Assembly (NCBI RefSeq): GCF_032854445.1
Contig: NC_088300.1
Location: 4,278,001 to 4,342,000, forward strand
Reading direction: 5' to 3'
Length of the DNA stretch: 64,000 nucleotides
Origin: Liolophura sinensis
Taxonomy: Eukaryota; Mollusca; Polyplacophora; Chitonida; Chitonidae
Position numbers and translations under genes: made by a program. The notes under the pieces are model-generated. The model had not been told where the DNA came from and searched no databases. It was given only the letters and a program-made list of their open reading frames with translations. Shown here piece after piece: positions 24,948 to 37,500 of this stretch. Position 1 is the stretch's first letter, and each line of letters starts with the position of its first letter.

Positions 24948-26439
24948 CCTTGGAATACGGGTCAGTGTATGACACTTATTACCGTACTATTGCGACGGTC
25001 ATCTTTTAGATACTACTTCTGTAAGCACCGTCTTCGACGACACAGTAATCGGGTGAGATATTTTCTGAAGACGAGAATGATCCAAGACGGCTAAGAAAAA
25101 ATAATATGTTTACGCGCATAAAATTTACGGTTTTATTGCAATTTATTCCTGCATAATTAGAATAATGTCTTCCATGTGCATGTAGTTAATGTAACATATT
25201 ATGTTTTCAGTTTTCAACCACAAAAGAATACCTTTAGACATGACACAGTAGCAGCAAAATATTATAAATTTTCGAAAAGCCGTTCACAATTTACCGCAAT
25301 GAGTTGTGAAAACAAAGGCGCATTAAAACGTACAGAATAAATAACGTTTCTTGGAACCATTAGGTAAATATCACGGTGGCTGAAACAGGTGATAATATTG
25401 TTCTACCGATGCTATTCTTAGTTTGATGCAGACAATCAGTCTTTCATAGTAAAACAAATATACCTAAATCTTTCCAGTGAATGTAAGAATCTTTTCAAGA
25501 GTAGTCTTAATTCGGCCAAATTTGAAACGAAAGGAAAATTCACAAGAGCCATGTCCAAGTCAAGATTGAACCTGTATCTCCTTTGTCCCAGCGATTGAAA
25601 TACAAGCGCCATAATAACTCGGTCATGACCCACCTTCCAGGTACATGTACACGCCTTTAATCGAGTAACAGAAAATACCACACCATCACTATAAGTCTTC
25701 AAGCGATGGGGTAGGTATAGGAAAATAGAGATAAAAGCTCTCAAAAGGTCTCTATTCAACCATCAATCACCATACGACAGGATGTTTGGCATTCAAAAGA
25801 CGGGCAAGGCTTTCCTTAATGAAAAAATATCTTCATGTCTGAGATTCTAGAGAATTCCACTGTAGTACACTTAGGGAGGATGTAATTTCGTCCGGTGCTG
25901 CAGTCTGCCGAACAAACGATTAACAGCCCTGTGTCCAACGAAACCAGCCGTTGACTGTGTATGTATACATTTTTAACAAGAGCTCGACAATGATTGTGTC
26001 GGGAAGACGTTACCGTTGTTAATTTGGAGATAGCAATAGCCTGTGTTTCTCCATTGTCTGCGTATTTAATCTGAGAGTATATCGACTGAATGTCAGCCCG
26101 GCGAGATTGTACTACAATACGGCTGTATCCGCTGAACCATTATATAGCAACCGGCAAACAATGACGCCGGGGGCATCGACTTTCGTGCAGATAACTAGCT
26201 TCGACGAAATAAAACCTGTATCACCATTACAGTCTACTCTACGGCGCAGAGGGTGTCTATTTCATTTCTGTCTTAGCACTGGAAGCTGTGAAGAGAGTCT
26301 TTGCGATTACGACCAAAGGCGCAAAAAATGCAAGGCATGTTTGGAGAACACGTACTTTATCTCCATCTTTTCCAGTCGACAGTCATTCTCCTACCCATAT
26401 AGTCACTGGTAATTAAACGCTGTAGCTTGTTCAAGTTCA
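24948..26439. other. Non-coding stretch, no gene seen
   Basis: Frames of 107 codons (25436-25759, minus) and 101 codons (26107-26412, plus) occur. Neither has a recognisable motif or splice context that I can support. Confidence 0.35.
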
Positions 26440-26489
26440 AGTTCAAGTTTAGCTAGTGAGTTCAAGTTAAGTTTCCCCGGCTTTCCGTG

Positions 26490-26915
26490 CGGCCATAGGT
26501 GGGAAGGTATGTCACCAAAGTGCGGATGGCCTTGAGCTCCCCCCAGGCTTTGCCGGTTTCCTCCTACCATAATGCCGGCCGCGTCGTAATATTCTTGAGT
26601 GAAATTAGTTGGTAGAGCGTCCGGTTCGGAGGCGGTAGGATTGACCCTGGATCGAACCACACCTAAGACCTTAAAAGAGGATGTAACTTCCTCGCTTGGC
26701 GTTATGAAGAAAATTGTGCAACGACTGGTTGATCTGTATCAGTATAATGGCTCGCGCGGGGCGGCTTACTTGCCTTCGGGAAGGCGTCTCAGTGAAGCAG
26801 CACTAGATAAAAGAGCGGTGGATATCCATCCCACAACAAGGAGGCACATTACATGCATTCTTAGGATTTCTTCGTCGTCATATCAAACACCAATCAAATA
26901 AATAAATAAGCGAAA
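26490..26915 (+). mobile_element. SINE family A nested in SINE family B
   Basis: 26500-26600 is family B (GGTTTCCTCCTACCATAATG, ATATTCTTGAGTG). At about 26605 a family A head begins (AGTTGGTAGAGCGTCCGG, then GGATTGACCCTGG). It continues through GCGTCTCAGTGAAGCAGCAC and GAGGCACATTACATGC to about 26885. The family B tail then resumes as AAACACCAATCAAATAAATA. The family A copy lacks its usual CACTCACTCA end. Confidence 0.75.
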
Positions 26916-26976
26916 CTTTCTTGAGTATGGCCTTAAACGACAATTAAGTAAATAAATATATACTCAACCTCGATGG

Positions 26977-26994
26977 TATATCATCGATGATATA
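26977..26994. repeat. Perfect 18-bp palindrome
   Basis: TATATCATCGATGATATA reads the same on both strands. It lies 60-80 bp after the nested SINE tail. Confidence 0.9.
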
Positions 26995-27609
26995 TCATGC
27001 CACAAAGCTATATTATTTGCTTAGAATAGTTGTTGTATTAAGTTGTCTTTTTTTTTCCTTTTTCTTTGCTCGAGACAAGAATATAGCACTCAGATTTTTT
27101 TCCTGTATATCAGGCTCCCGATGGAAGAGAAATGAATCTCTCACAGCTAGTCCCTGACAAGTCACCAGCCAGCCAGTGGCATTGTAGGGACATGTACATC
27201 GGATCATACAAGCTGTATCGTCGGCGTGATCTTTGCAAAGAGCAAGTGAAAAAAATCATATTTGAAATATCTATTTTGATGTGTTTAATTAGTCTTTAGC
27301 ATCACACACAAATGCGACAGGACCGCTAGGGTAGCTTAGGATATCACCATTTGTGAGTAACACCTCATAGTGTATGGTAAACCGATGTTGCAGGTAGAAT
27401 CCACTTCCGTGCACATGTTTATAAATGAGGAGGTTTGTCATCGTAGATACGATGGTTGTTCACTTCACGCCCCCCACCCTCCTCCCACCTCACACACACC
27501 CCGACCTTCCCCTACCCCGCTCGTTTTCTCCACTCTCTCCAGCTAACCGTCCTAATATAAGTAAGATAATGTTCAGTAAGGTTAGCCATGTTTAAGTATT
27601 TGGTGTACA

Positions 27610-28560
27610 TGTGTATGCAATGTTTGCACAACAACGCCATGATGCCATTGGCGTCCAATGACGGTTATCTTCGCACCGGTTCATACAACTTTTGCACAAC
27701 AACACAGTGACCAGGGTGCCATTGGCGTCCCATGGCGGTTAGCTTCACACCGGCGCATACAACGTTTGCACAAGAATGCCATGATCAGGTGCCATTGGCG
27801 TCCCAGAACACATCGGTACATATAACCTATGCACAGCAACGCCATGATCAGATTCTACTGGCATCACATGACGGTTACTTTCACACCGGTACATACAACG
27901 TTTGCACAACAACACAATGATGAGGTGCCACTGGCGTCCCATGACGGTTACCTTCATAGTGGCACATATAATGTTTGCACAACAACGCCGTGACCAGGTG
28001 CCATTGGCGTCCCAGAACACTTACCTTTGCACCTGTTCATACGACATTTGCACAACAACACAGTGACCAGGTACCATTGGCATCCCATGACGGTTACCTT
28101 CACACCGGCGCATACAACCTTTGCACAACAGCGCCATGACCAGGTGCCATTGGCGTCCCAGGACAGTTACCTTTGCACCTGTTCATACGACATTTGCACA
28201 ACAACACAGTGACCAGGGTGCCATTGGCGTCCAATGGCGGTTACCTTCGCACCGGTACATATAACGTTTGCACAAGAATGCTATGATCAGGTGCCATTGG
28301 CGTTCCATGACGGTTACCTTCACACCGGCGCATACAACGTTTGCACAACAACGCCATGATCAGGTGCCATTGGCGTCCCATGACGGTTACCTTAACACCA
28401 GCTCACATAACGTTTGCAGAACGCCATGATCAGGTGCCATTGTCGTCTCATGACGGTTAACTTCACACCGGTACATAAAACCTTTGCACAGCAACGCTAT
28501 GATCAGGTGTTATTGGCGCCCCATGACGGTTACCTTCACACCGGTACATATATTCTTGAT
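27610..28560 (+). repeat. 73-bp minisatellite
   Basis: About 12-13 units contain GTTTGCACAACAACGCCATG, CAGGTGCCATTGGCGTCC, ATGACGGTTACCTTCACACC and CGGTACATA. Open frames on both strands here simply follow the repeat. Confidence 0.9.
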
Positions 28561-29597
28561 CTGTTTATTATCTATCCGCTGTTATCAGCGTGACAATAGC
28601 GCAACTGCAATCCTTATCTCTGCTCTCCATGTCACGCAGCATCCTGACTCCCCTTAACCCGCACTTCGGCGCTCCACCCGCTCAACGCTGCACCCGTGTC
28701 AGTCCATAATCACATTATCGTTAATAATTCATGCATTTCCCCGAGTCATAATTACCATCATAGACCGCGGCACGTCACGGGCCAGTGAAACATCATTGAC
28801 GTTATGATACAAGCCAATTTCGGGATTATACATCAATACTGAAGGCTTGGCAGGTTCAACTCCAGGCGCTCCCAAGGGACGTCTCCCACTGATTGTCCAC
28901 AGATCAATTCCGTAAACAACATCAATTAAAGAACGCAAAGTTTTTGTTCAGGCATCACTCGGCGAGTCATACTGTATGGATTAAGTACGCAACAGTCATC
29001 AATCATATACTGTTAACTTGTCAGAGAAGTTTGAGTGAAAACAGTAATTAACGGACAACATACATGCACGAAATAGATTTGCTAAATCATTTGTTGTTAA
29101 CCATCGATTTGATTCCTCTGTCTGCATATACATGTGTCAGCATCCATATATACATACACACCTGACAATGTCTGGTGCATCAATTTGCGCACTCATGCGG
29201 GGTTCCGTAGTTTCTGGAATCAGCCAGCGGGTTCTTTCGTAAGAGGACTATATAGCTTTAATCCAGTGAGTTCCTACGGGTTAGAAGGCAACCTGAGCTC
29301 TTCTGAGGATGCAACAAAACAAAAGACCAGTTTGTTAAATAAATATCCACTTTAAGCACTTTAATCACGACTGCGTGCAAAATGATCATTGTCTCGATTG
29401 TGTTGTTTTTTTGGTTTTTAGGTGTAAAATGTTTAAAAGCCATCTATCAGATACTAAGCCATCACAAAGGAGGTGAGGCAACCAAGCAGGAATGTGAACC
29501 ATAAATGAAACGGAGTGTGTCACACCTGAACGTGATCAACGCTTTTTCTGCCCAAGCTGTAAATCATCGGCTGATCGTTAACTAAAAACTGGGTTAT
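28561..29597. other. Non-coding stretch
   Basis: No supported gene. A 69-codon minus frame at 28729-28938 looks mildly protein-like but has no recognised family or splice partner. Confidence 0.35.
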
Positions 29598-29780
29598 CAG
29601 ATTTATTTACTTATATTATTTGATTGGTGTTTTACGCTGTACTCAAGAATATTTATTTAACTTGACCAGCATTATGAGGCAGAGCATTGAGGTCACCCAC
29701 CTGGACTCGAACGCTCGACTCCCCCTGTCCTTACAAAACGCGTACCTGCATATGAGGCTATATTCGCTTACCACTGTACT
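29598..29780 (-). mobile_element. SINE family B with intact tRNA-type head
   Basis: On the minus strand this reads GTAGTACAGTGGTAAGCG (A box) and GTTCGAGTCC, a perfect B box at 29712-29703. CATAATGCTGGTCAAG follows, then the tail ATTCTTGAGTACAGCGTAAA and CAATCAAATAATATAAGTAAA. This copy shows that family B is itself tRNA-derived. Confidence 0.75.
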
Positions 29781-29789
29781 ACACCCTCA

Positions 29790-29945
29790 ACACCCTACGT
29801 GGGAAGGTCTGTCAGCAACCTGTGGATGGTCGTGGGTTCCTCTCGGGCTCTGCCCGGTGCCCTCCGACCATAATGCTGGCCGCCGTCACATATGTGAAAT
29901 ATTCTTGAGTACGGCGTAAAACACCAATCAAATAAATAAATATAT
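29790..29945 (+). mobile_element. SINE family B, headless copy in opposite orientation
   Basis: GGATGGTCGTGGGTTCCTCT, CCATAATGCTGGCCGCCGTC and ATTCTTGAGTACGGCGTAAA are followed by CACCAATCAAATAAATAAAT. With the preceding copy it forms a head-to-head inverted pair. Confidence 0.8.
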
Positions 29946-30632
29946 AAATACATCCGTAACACAGCCCATACTAGGATTTAATTATTCAACATCAGTGTGT
30001 CAAAGAGTACTTGTAAACCAAACTACTTTATTGTTTTAACCATGCCATGGAAGTAATCGTGCCGCCCCTCCCTCCGCCCCCTCCAAAAAAAAAAAACAAA
30101 CAAAAAAACATCTTTGTGTTTTAGGGCACAACTGCATCAACTTGACCGAAATGAACATTGAAACATTTTCATGTAAGATCTATAACGATACCAAAAATGA
30201 AACTTTATTACAACCACATTCATACTCATATATTATAGATTGCGAAATTGTAAAAACAAAAAATATAGGAAAATATTATTTTTGGGACCGATTTGATGCA
30301 TCAGGCCAAATACTTACCACCTTTATATGGGTAAACCAGGCCATAATTTGAGCGATTCTAACTTTCAGGATGCATTTGTTTTATTTCTCAGCACCAATAC
30401 ACGTCGCATATGCGCTAACAGTCACATTCTTGTTCAGTAGACGACCATTTTGATAAAAACAATAGGTGGCATACGCTTGTTTCTTCAAACACAATAAAGA
30501 AAATCTTCGGGTTTTTTCCTTTGTTAAATCTGTTCATTAACAGACAGAGCAAGACGAGCGCAACCAATCACCATGCAGATATAGAGTTATATTAACTTAG
30601 TATTAAAACAGAAGAAAACTTATAGAAAATAG

Positions 30633-31100
30633 CATTATAGGCTGATAACAGCACATTTTTTCTATCTGGTGGTGCCTGCTGCATAATTTTGCGATTTTTC
30701 CTCGCCAACTACGTAAAGCCTGAATACGGCAAAGCTGGCTTAAATCGCTTAGTCCATGGCGTCCTCCATCTTTAACACCCTGTAATTTATACTGGGGGTG
30801 TGTTGGCTCTCGGCCAATGTGTGTAAACTCGGAACCTACGTCCAACTTTCCGGTTTCCCGATCGTTAAGCCTAAAACGAACTGTACTGTTCGCTACCTTC
30901 TGGGAAGAAGAGTTTACCGGAAATGTACGAACTGCACTTCGGCGGTTTCCGACGGCAATTCTCCTCCTAAAACAGAAGACCTTAGGACTACGCAAAAATT
31001 GAGTCGCCCACAGCGGATTTTGGCGCTGGATGTATATATAAGTTATCAACTTGATGTACATATTAGATTTTTTATGGCATACACCTGCGAGGAAATGCAT
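30633..31100. repeat. Unrecognised interspersed repeat X, copy 2
   Basis: About 468 bp in the same orientation as the 21553-22046 copy, with shared blocks from TATAGGCTGA to GAGGAAATGCAT. A 165-codon minus-strand frame (31100-30603) spans nearly the whole copy. Copy 1 does not keep the frame to the same extent, so I do not call a gene. Confidence 0.85.
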
Positions 31101-34100
31101 ACACTATTAAATGCTATTTGTTTTCTTTTCCTTTAAAGGTTTTCGTCGATTATTGTACGAGTCCCTTGTCCGATTATTTACACCTGTTTGAGATAGATTT
31201 TAGTTCACGGCCTGACTGATGTAAGGACATTTGAGCGAAAGCGCAAAAGCGCAAAAGTCATTGCCTCCAGTCTTTCCATACAGCTTCTGCTAAGCCGACA
31301 TTTCCATGGCAACAAGACTGTGGGCTGGTTGTGAGGGAAACATATGTAAAAAGGCTCTCTTGTGTGACAGTGATTAATTTTGTGAACATTTAATTCCTCC
31401 ACATGAAGTTCTGACATTGTTTCTGTACACTGTAGCTAAATTGAGCGATATTTGATCGGACCTTATCCAACCATCCTGATGAAAAAAATGTGTCCTGAAC
31501 ACAAAGCGTCAGGCATTTAAACATCTCAGATGAATTTAGTTAGCGTTCTTGTGGCTAAGGTATGACACGGAAAGCAGCGTGCCATCAAACCATGGTGAGT
31601 TATCCCGGACTTGGACGCAGTCATTCACTAAGACAGGCAACTTGCGGACAATTCCGCATAGTCTGGTAGCTCGAGGCTGTATTGGCGTCACATAACACGT
31701 TAAAACTTTCACGTGGCCCCAAGCCTGATGGTTCTTTATAAAATGGAACAAAGAAGGACATAACACCACAGAGTTTGAATTACCCGAATCAATATAAAAA
31801 TAGTTTATTTTTCTATAACACAAAAATGATTCAAATATCTGCACATATATTGCTTTTAAATCATAACACAAGAAAATCAACCACACACTTCATGACGTAA
31901 TAGCAAACTGAACAAACTGACATAAATTTCGCCAAACAATATTGACAAAAGATACGTAGAAGAGAAAAACTGAGTACATTTCCTCGAAAAGACCCGTTGC
32001 AGTTTTTGACTGACTTGGAATTATCTCTTTTTACTGACTGACGTGTACATTTCTGGAAGGGACAGAAAGGTGTGGTAAAACCCAAGTGTCTTACAATGCC
32101 ATTTCCGCCGTCTTATATTTAACGTGCAAGAGCGGGTATGGTAAATGCACTCTCATACGTATATCTACGAGTACCTTTGACGACTCATATTCAGAAAATA
32201 TTCAAATCCAAACATCCATTTTTCCTGGTAAGGTAAGAGAGGGATAATCAAAATAGTCACTGCAGGACATAACTGTAATTATATGTATTTCTTAAATAGT
32301 TTCACATTTACAAAGCAATTTCTGTACATTATAATACAATGCACTCTTATTTACCTTAAAGATTAAAACATGCCACTGTCCTATCAACTTGCATTCACCA
32401 GAAATGCCATTTACTCCTCCAAGCGTGGAAAGAAAAAGTCATCAATATTATGTTATTCTATGATTAGGAGACTGGTTTAGCATTGGCCAGTGTGTTTTCC
32501 TGCGTATCGTGATACATGCATGCTGACTGAAATTTCGGGGTGGTTTCAGGCACTTCAGAGCCATGGCACACGTAGATGTATCCTGGGGAGCTGTTTGACA
32601 GATACTTACTGCATGTAATCGCTTAGATAAATGCTTTCTACATGGTGTGCAACGAACAGATTCGTCTGGAAATTTCAGTTACTGATAGAGCTAGTCCTGG
32701 ACACAAAAAAATACTGAATGTAATGCACCGGGTCAACTTAAGTTAGATGTTTATTAAATATGGAACAGATATCGAAGGGTAAGCTGTCAGCATAGCAGAA
32801 CTGAACACGGCTCGCACAATGATAGTCAGTCATGCAATGCCCAGAAACCACCTGCGCATGCGTTCCGATACAACGCAGAGCGTAACGTGTTAGTCCGGTA
32901 TTCATCGATGGAGTGGAATTGGTGAAGAGCTGAGATGAGTTGAAGTCGCTGTGTTGTCTGTAGGCGGGATCAGATGGGCGAGCTGGATAAGCAAGGATTG
33001 AGTTTCACGTCATTTGTAATTAGGCAATAAAAACAAGATATAGTCACGACATCATGACTGCGTCTGCATAGAGCGGAAGTACTGATGGCTGAAGCCTCAT
33101 TGAAGGATCCACCGTCTTCTAGGCAGGGCAGGTGAAGCATGACTAGTTTGGGTCCCCGTGGGTAAAAACACGAGACTAAGGACTGTGTACACGTAAACAG
33201 TAAGCTTCCAAAGGAAGCAAACAGGCACGATGTTGCCCGGTAGGCGGGGCGTATGAACCGCATTCTTTAAGTGTCCGACCATCTAATTCCTGAAGCCGAG
33301 CCCAGACCCAAATGTTAATGGGATAAAAGTGTCGCAGTAGTGTAGGGCATGTGTTTTATTCGCAATCAGAACAGTGGTGTAATTAAGCATAGCATATCGT
33401 ACCATAATTCACTTAGCGGCGTAAAAATAGCAATTGGGATACCACAACCTACCTACCGACGTACGTGTTCGTCACTAAAGCTATAAAATAATATGTCTAT
33501 CAAATACTGTACCTAAGTTGCTGCAGGCGCAAGGGGTATTTCGATAAACAATAAACTTTTTAAACTGACAATAACAAACTAAGCCAATCTCTAGCAGAAA
33601 AGAAACTTTTAATAGCAAATTACAACCTAATAAAATACACTAACATGCTCTCTCATCAGCACTGTGCGATATGCATTCTGTACAAAGACAAATGGCACAT
33701 AATCCTGAAATGCTACAATCCATCAAAGGAAAAGAGAAATACCGGACGTTGGCATACGTAACATAAAAACCTGATTATCACAGACGGATTAATAATACGG
33801 ACGCCACATAAATATTGATGGTTCCTGCAAACTGGAAGGATAGCACTCCGCATCGTATGATTGTGATAATTGTTAATGTTAACTCGCATGAATACATAGA
33901 TAAAATCATGACTATGAGAGATCGACTGTCCATACCACGGCGTCATACGTTTTGACTGCATTATGATATAAGCACTGATAGGAATTACACATTCTATATC
34001 GGACTCCATTTGCGTTTAAACTCGGTGGTGGACTGTGAATTTCGCGTTCTATTAATCTACGGGTAACAGCCATTGCACAAATAAGTGCCATACTTCTGGT

Positions 34101-34491
34101 CTCAAACGTACCACCTATCAATGCTATTTCCTAAACTTCTACACTTTCATATGTAGTCGTGTTATTTAAATATACAAATTACATATAGGCTAACTATAAG
34201 CCAAGTATCTTTGGAAGCATTTTTCATAGGCTTGTTATATACGTTTTGTTTTCACTGATTCAAATTCAACTCATTCCCTATCCTATAACGTCTTAAAAAG
34301 TTTTAACAGTGGAATAGTATCAATTAACCCATTCCCAACCGCCCCCACTCCATCCGTCCCCCCCCCCCCCCAAAAAAAAAAACAATAAAACATCACATAT
34401 TTTGTACATCTCTCAAGATCCGGTTTGCTCACATATGATACATGATACTACCAACAGGTGTGCCTACACAACGCATTTTGCCATTCTTTAA
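31101..34491. other. Intergenic stretch, no gene seen
   Basis: Short frames only. A poly-C/poly-A tract lies at about 34361-34381. No recognised repeats or RNA genes. Confidence 0.4.
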
Positions 34492-34497
34492 TTTATT
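34492..34497 (-). terminator. Poly-A signal of the alpha-mannosidase II gene
   Basis: AATAAA on the minus strand begins about 11 bases after the TGA stop (34510-34508), implying a very short 3' UTR if used. Confidence 0.5.
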
Positions 34498-34507
34498 TTT
34501 CAGAAAT

Positions 34508-37500
34508 TCACCACTGAACATGGAAAGATGCAATTTCCATAGGCGAAAGCTGTAGTCGCCCTGTTCTTATCTTTTTCAGCTCGTACATGTACGACAAAGA
34601 CATCTTTCGAACCTGTTTCAAATGAATTTCACTCAGGATAGAATTGAGAGCGAGCTCTCCATGACTCAGGGCGCACGTTAGACCAGATGCCGGAAATGAG
34701 CAGTCGAACCCTCGTCTGTGCAGAATTACTGCTGTCCCATTCTCCGTCATTAAAGATGTCATTAGATTCCTCAAATTCACAAGGGTGATGTCACATGGAA
34801 ACGGCTCCTTGAGGAGTTCCAGTTTCCGTATTCCGAATTGCATATTTGGGGTTGCATAGAAAGCCTGCACGGGGTTCTGCAGCAAGTCATTCATGGTGGA
34901 ACTTATCAAAGACGGATAAGAGTAGTATTTTAGTAACGATGGAGTCCGCTCAGACTCAGAATATTCTACTTGCAAAACAAAGTATAGTCTGGTAGGTTTA
35001 TTGTCCTGGAGTCCTTCCCCCAGGCCCCGGTCATCGTCATATATAAGCATCCGATCTATCATGGCCTCCATCTCGCCATTTTTCAGACTGGCCACTCCAA
35101 GAGCTTGTCCGCTGTGCAAGGTGACACGACGAGACGGATCTTCCAGAAAGCAGGCTGACGTCATCGGGTAATAGTTCCCCTGGATAGGCAGTTTTGCGTG
35201 GGTTTTGCGAGCTATGAACTGGTACCCATTTTGGTCTGTAAAAAAGTTAGAGCGTTTACCAAGATCTGTTTTCACACGCATAATTACCTCCACATCCGCC
35301 ATCTTAAAAAGAAATATTTCGTTTTCTATATGTAATCCCATACTCTGGACAGTAAAACCGGAATAAAGTTTAACCAAATGTCTGAGATACTGCTGGTGAG
35401 CAACTTCAACACTGGACATAATAGGTCCCTTAATTACTCGAATAATGAAGGGCAGTTCTTCAAATGTTCGCGCCTTTCCCTCGGGGTAAAAAATATAAGC
35501 ACCACTACCACGAGATTTATACTGCAGGAATTCCAGTTTTGTTTCGGTACGTAGTCCAGACGTTTTGTTGACAACAGACTGCAAATAGCCCGTTTTTTGA
35601 GAAAAAGTAGCTTTTAAATGTTCATTTTGTAGAACAATTTCGCTTCCAATGTCAGGTCGATATTCTATCAGCCGCGACGTGCTCGGGAGAACGAAATCTA
35701 AAGTGTTGTACATGAGAATTCCGGCAGGGTACAATTTGGCTGGCTCTTCCGAGAGACGTGTCAGCTTGTACACAACCAAGCCTAGGGGCGCTAACTCCAC
35801 CGGGAAGACAATTTCAAAATTAACTTCTGAAATTCTTATAGTGGCTACCCAAATTGGGTTGAGCTGGCATGGGACGGGCATATCATTTTCATCCCTAACT
35901 TCTACAGTGTCGCTATCTACCTGGAGATGAACTATTTCTTTTCTTGTCTGTCCGACAGGGTTGAAGAATACAACATCTGTTCCCTCTTCAGAAACATGGA
36001 TATGCTTTCTCTGAGGAAACCTTAGAAACATGGTTTTTGTTTCTGCTGGCAGCAGTTTATTTTCTGACACTGAGACCGTTCCTTTTGTGAGCAGCATCTG
36101 CATGGCTCCGGCTATAGCCTCATGGGTATGGTTGTATGCCACGGCCAGCTTCCTCATGTAATCACCGGCCACATACTCCTTTGAAGTTCCCGTAATTGCA
36201 TCGTGATGTTGAAATAAAGCTAAGCTGCGTCTGGCCTGTTGTAAGGATGCCAGATAGACATGGTGATTGTCGAAACGGTAGCCTAATTGCTTGGAATATA
36301 TATTGGCGAATGTTGTAAGGATTTCCGCCGATCTCAAGTTGTTCTCCACCTCTCTGGACAGCCTCTTGCCGAACGGCCTCGAGCTGTAATATCCACTCCA
36401 GTAAGTGTTATCCCGATCCGAGTAAGGGAAAAAGTCACCACTCAAGACAGGAAATCCACCAGATTTTGTCTTTGAGGCTCTTCCCTCAGCAACTCTCAGT
36501 GCGTCGAAATAGTCTGTTAAAGTTCCAAACCCGACATCAATATTCCAGTCTTTCCTAGAATTCATGTACTCGAACAGTTTCATGTAATTGTCATGTTGTT
36601 GTTGCCATTCCTGAGGCTTATTAAACCTGAAGTCGTCCCCTAAGGGCACGAGGACGGTACCGTATTTGTACAAGGAAGACTTTTTCCGGTATTGTTCATA
36701 CAAATACGTGGCCTGCGACTCGATATTGGTGTCGTCTATCGTCTTACCTTTAGCTTCATTAACTTCCCCGGGAATGTGACGGAAATCAAACATAAGGCAC
36801 ATAAAGCGGTCCGGGCCACACGTATATTTGATAGTGTACAAAGCGTAGGGCATTACGTGACACATTATATCGGTGGTTCCGGACTGGTCCCAGAACTGTC
36901 TCCAGCGAAACTCTAAACTCTTCTTGGCAGCCAGGTACCCTTTAACACTGCCATGAACACGCTGTATAACCATGTTCTGCAGACCGGTTTGTTTCCACAG
37001 GTAAGAGACCGTAGACGAATAGCCAAAAGAATCAATGGACCAACTATTTACTGGTTTTACATTTAAGTTTTCCAGAATCCATTGGTGACCTTCGATGATT
37101 TGCTCTATTAATGAAAAATAATGCGTGCTGGCTTCGTCTGGAACCACCCATCCGCCAAGCACTATTTCTAACTGACCTTTCCTGACTAACCGGCGGACCT
37201 GCAGTCTGACATGGTCTTCCAAACTATTCCACCAAATAGACAAGAATACCGTCTCTGACCACACGAAGGTCATATTAGGGTACTTAGTCAACCGTTCCAC
37301 CATGTTATTTAAGATATGTTGGGTCTGATCAATATAATACTCGTCCAAGGTTTTTATCCAGCCCGGATCGTTGTGAGAATGAGGCACCACCACAACTCTT
37401 AAAGGGGCCGCTATCTTGTCCTTCCTGGTTAATGGTGGCCGCGTCTCCACAGTTGGCAACGGATAGGAGCCATCGTAACTAGTTCGGAAGTTAATCGAGT

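Noticed and set aside
30603-31100. 165-codon minus frame in repeat X copy 2
   Set aside because: It lies within an interspersed repeat, shows no domain, and the other copy does not preserve an equivalent full-length frame.
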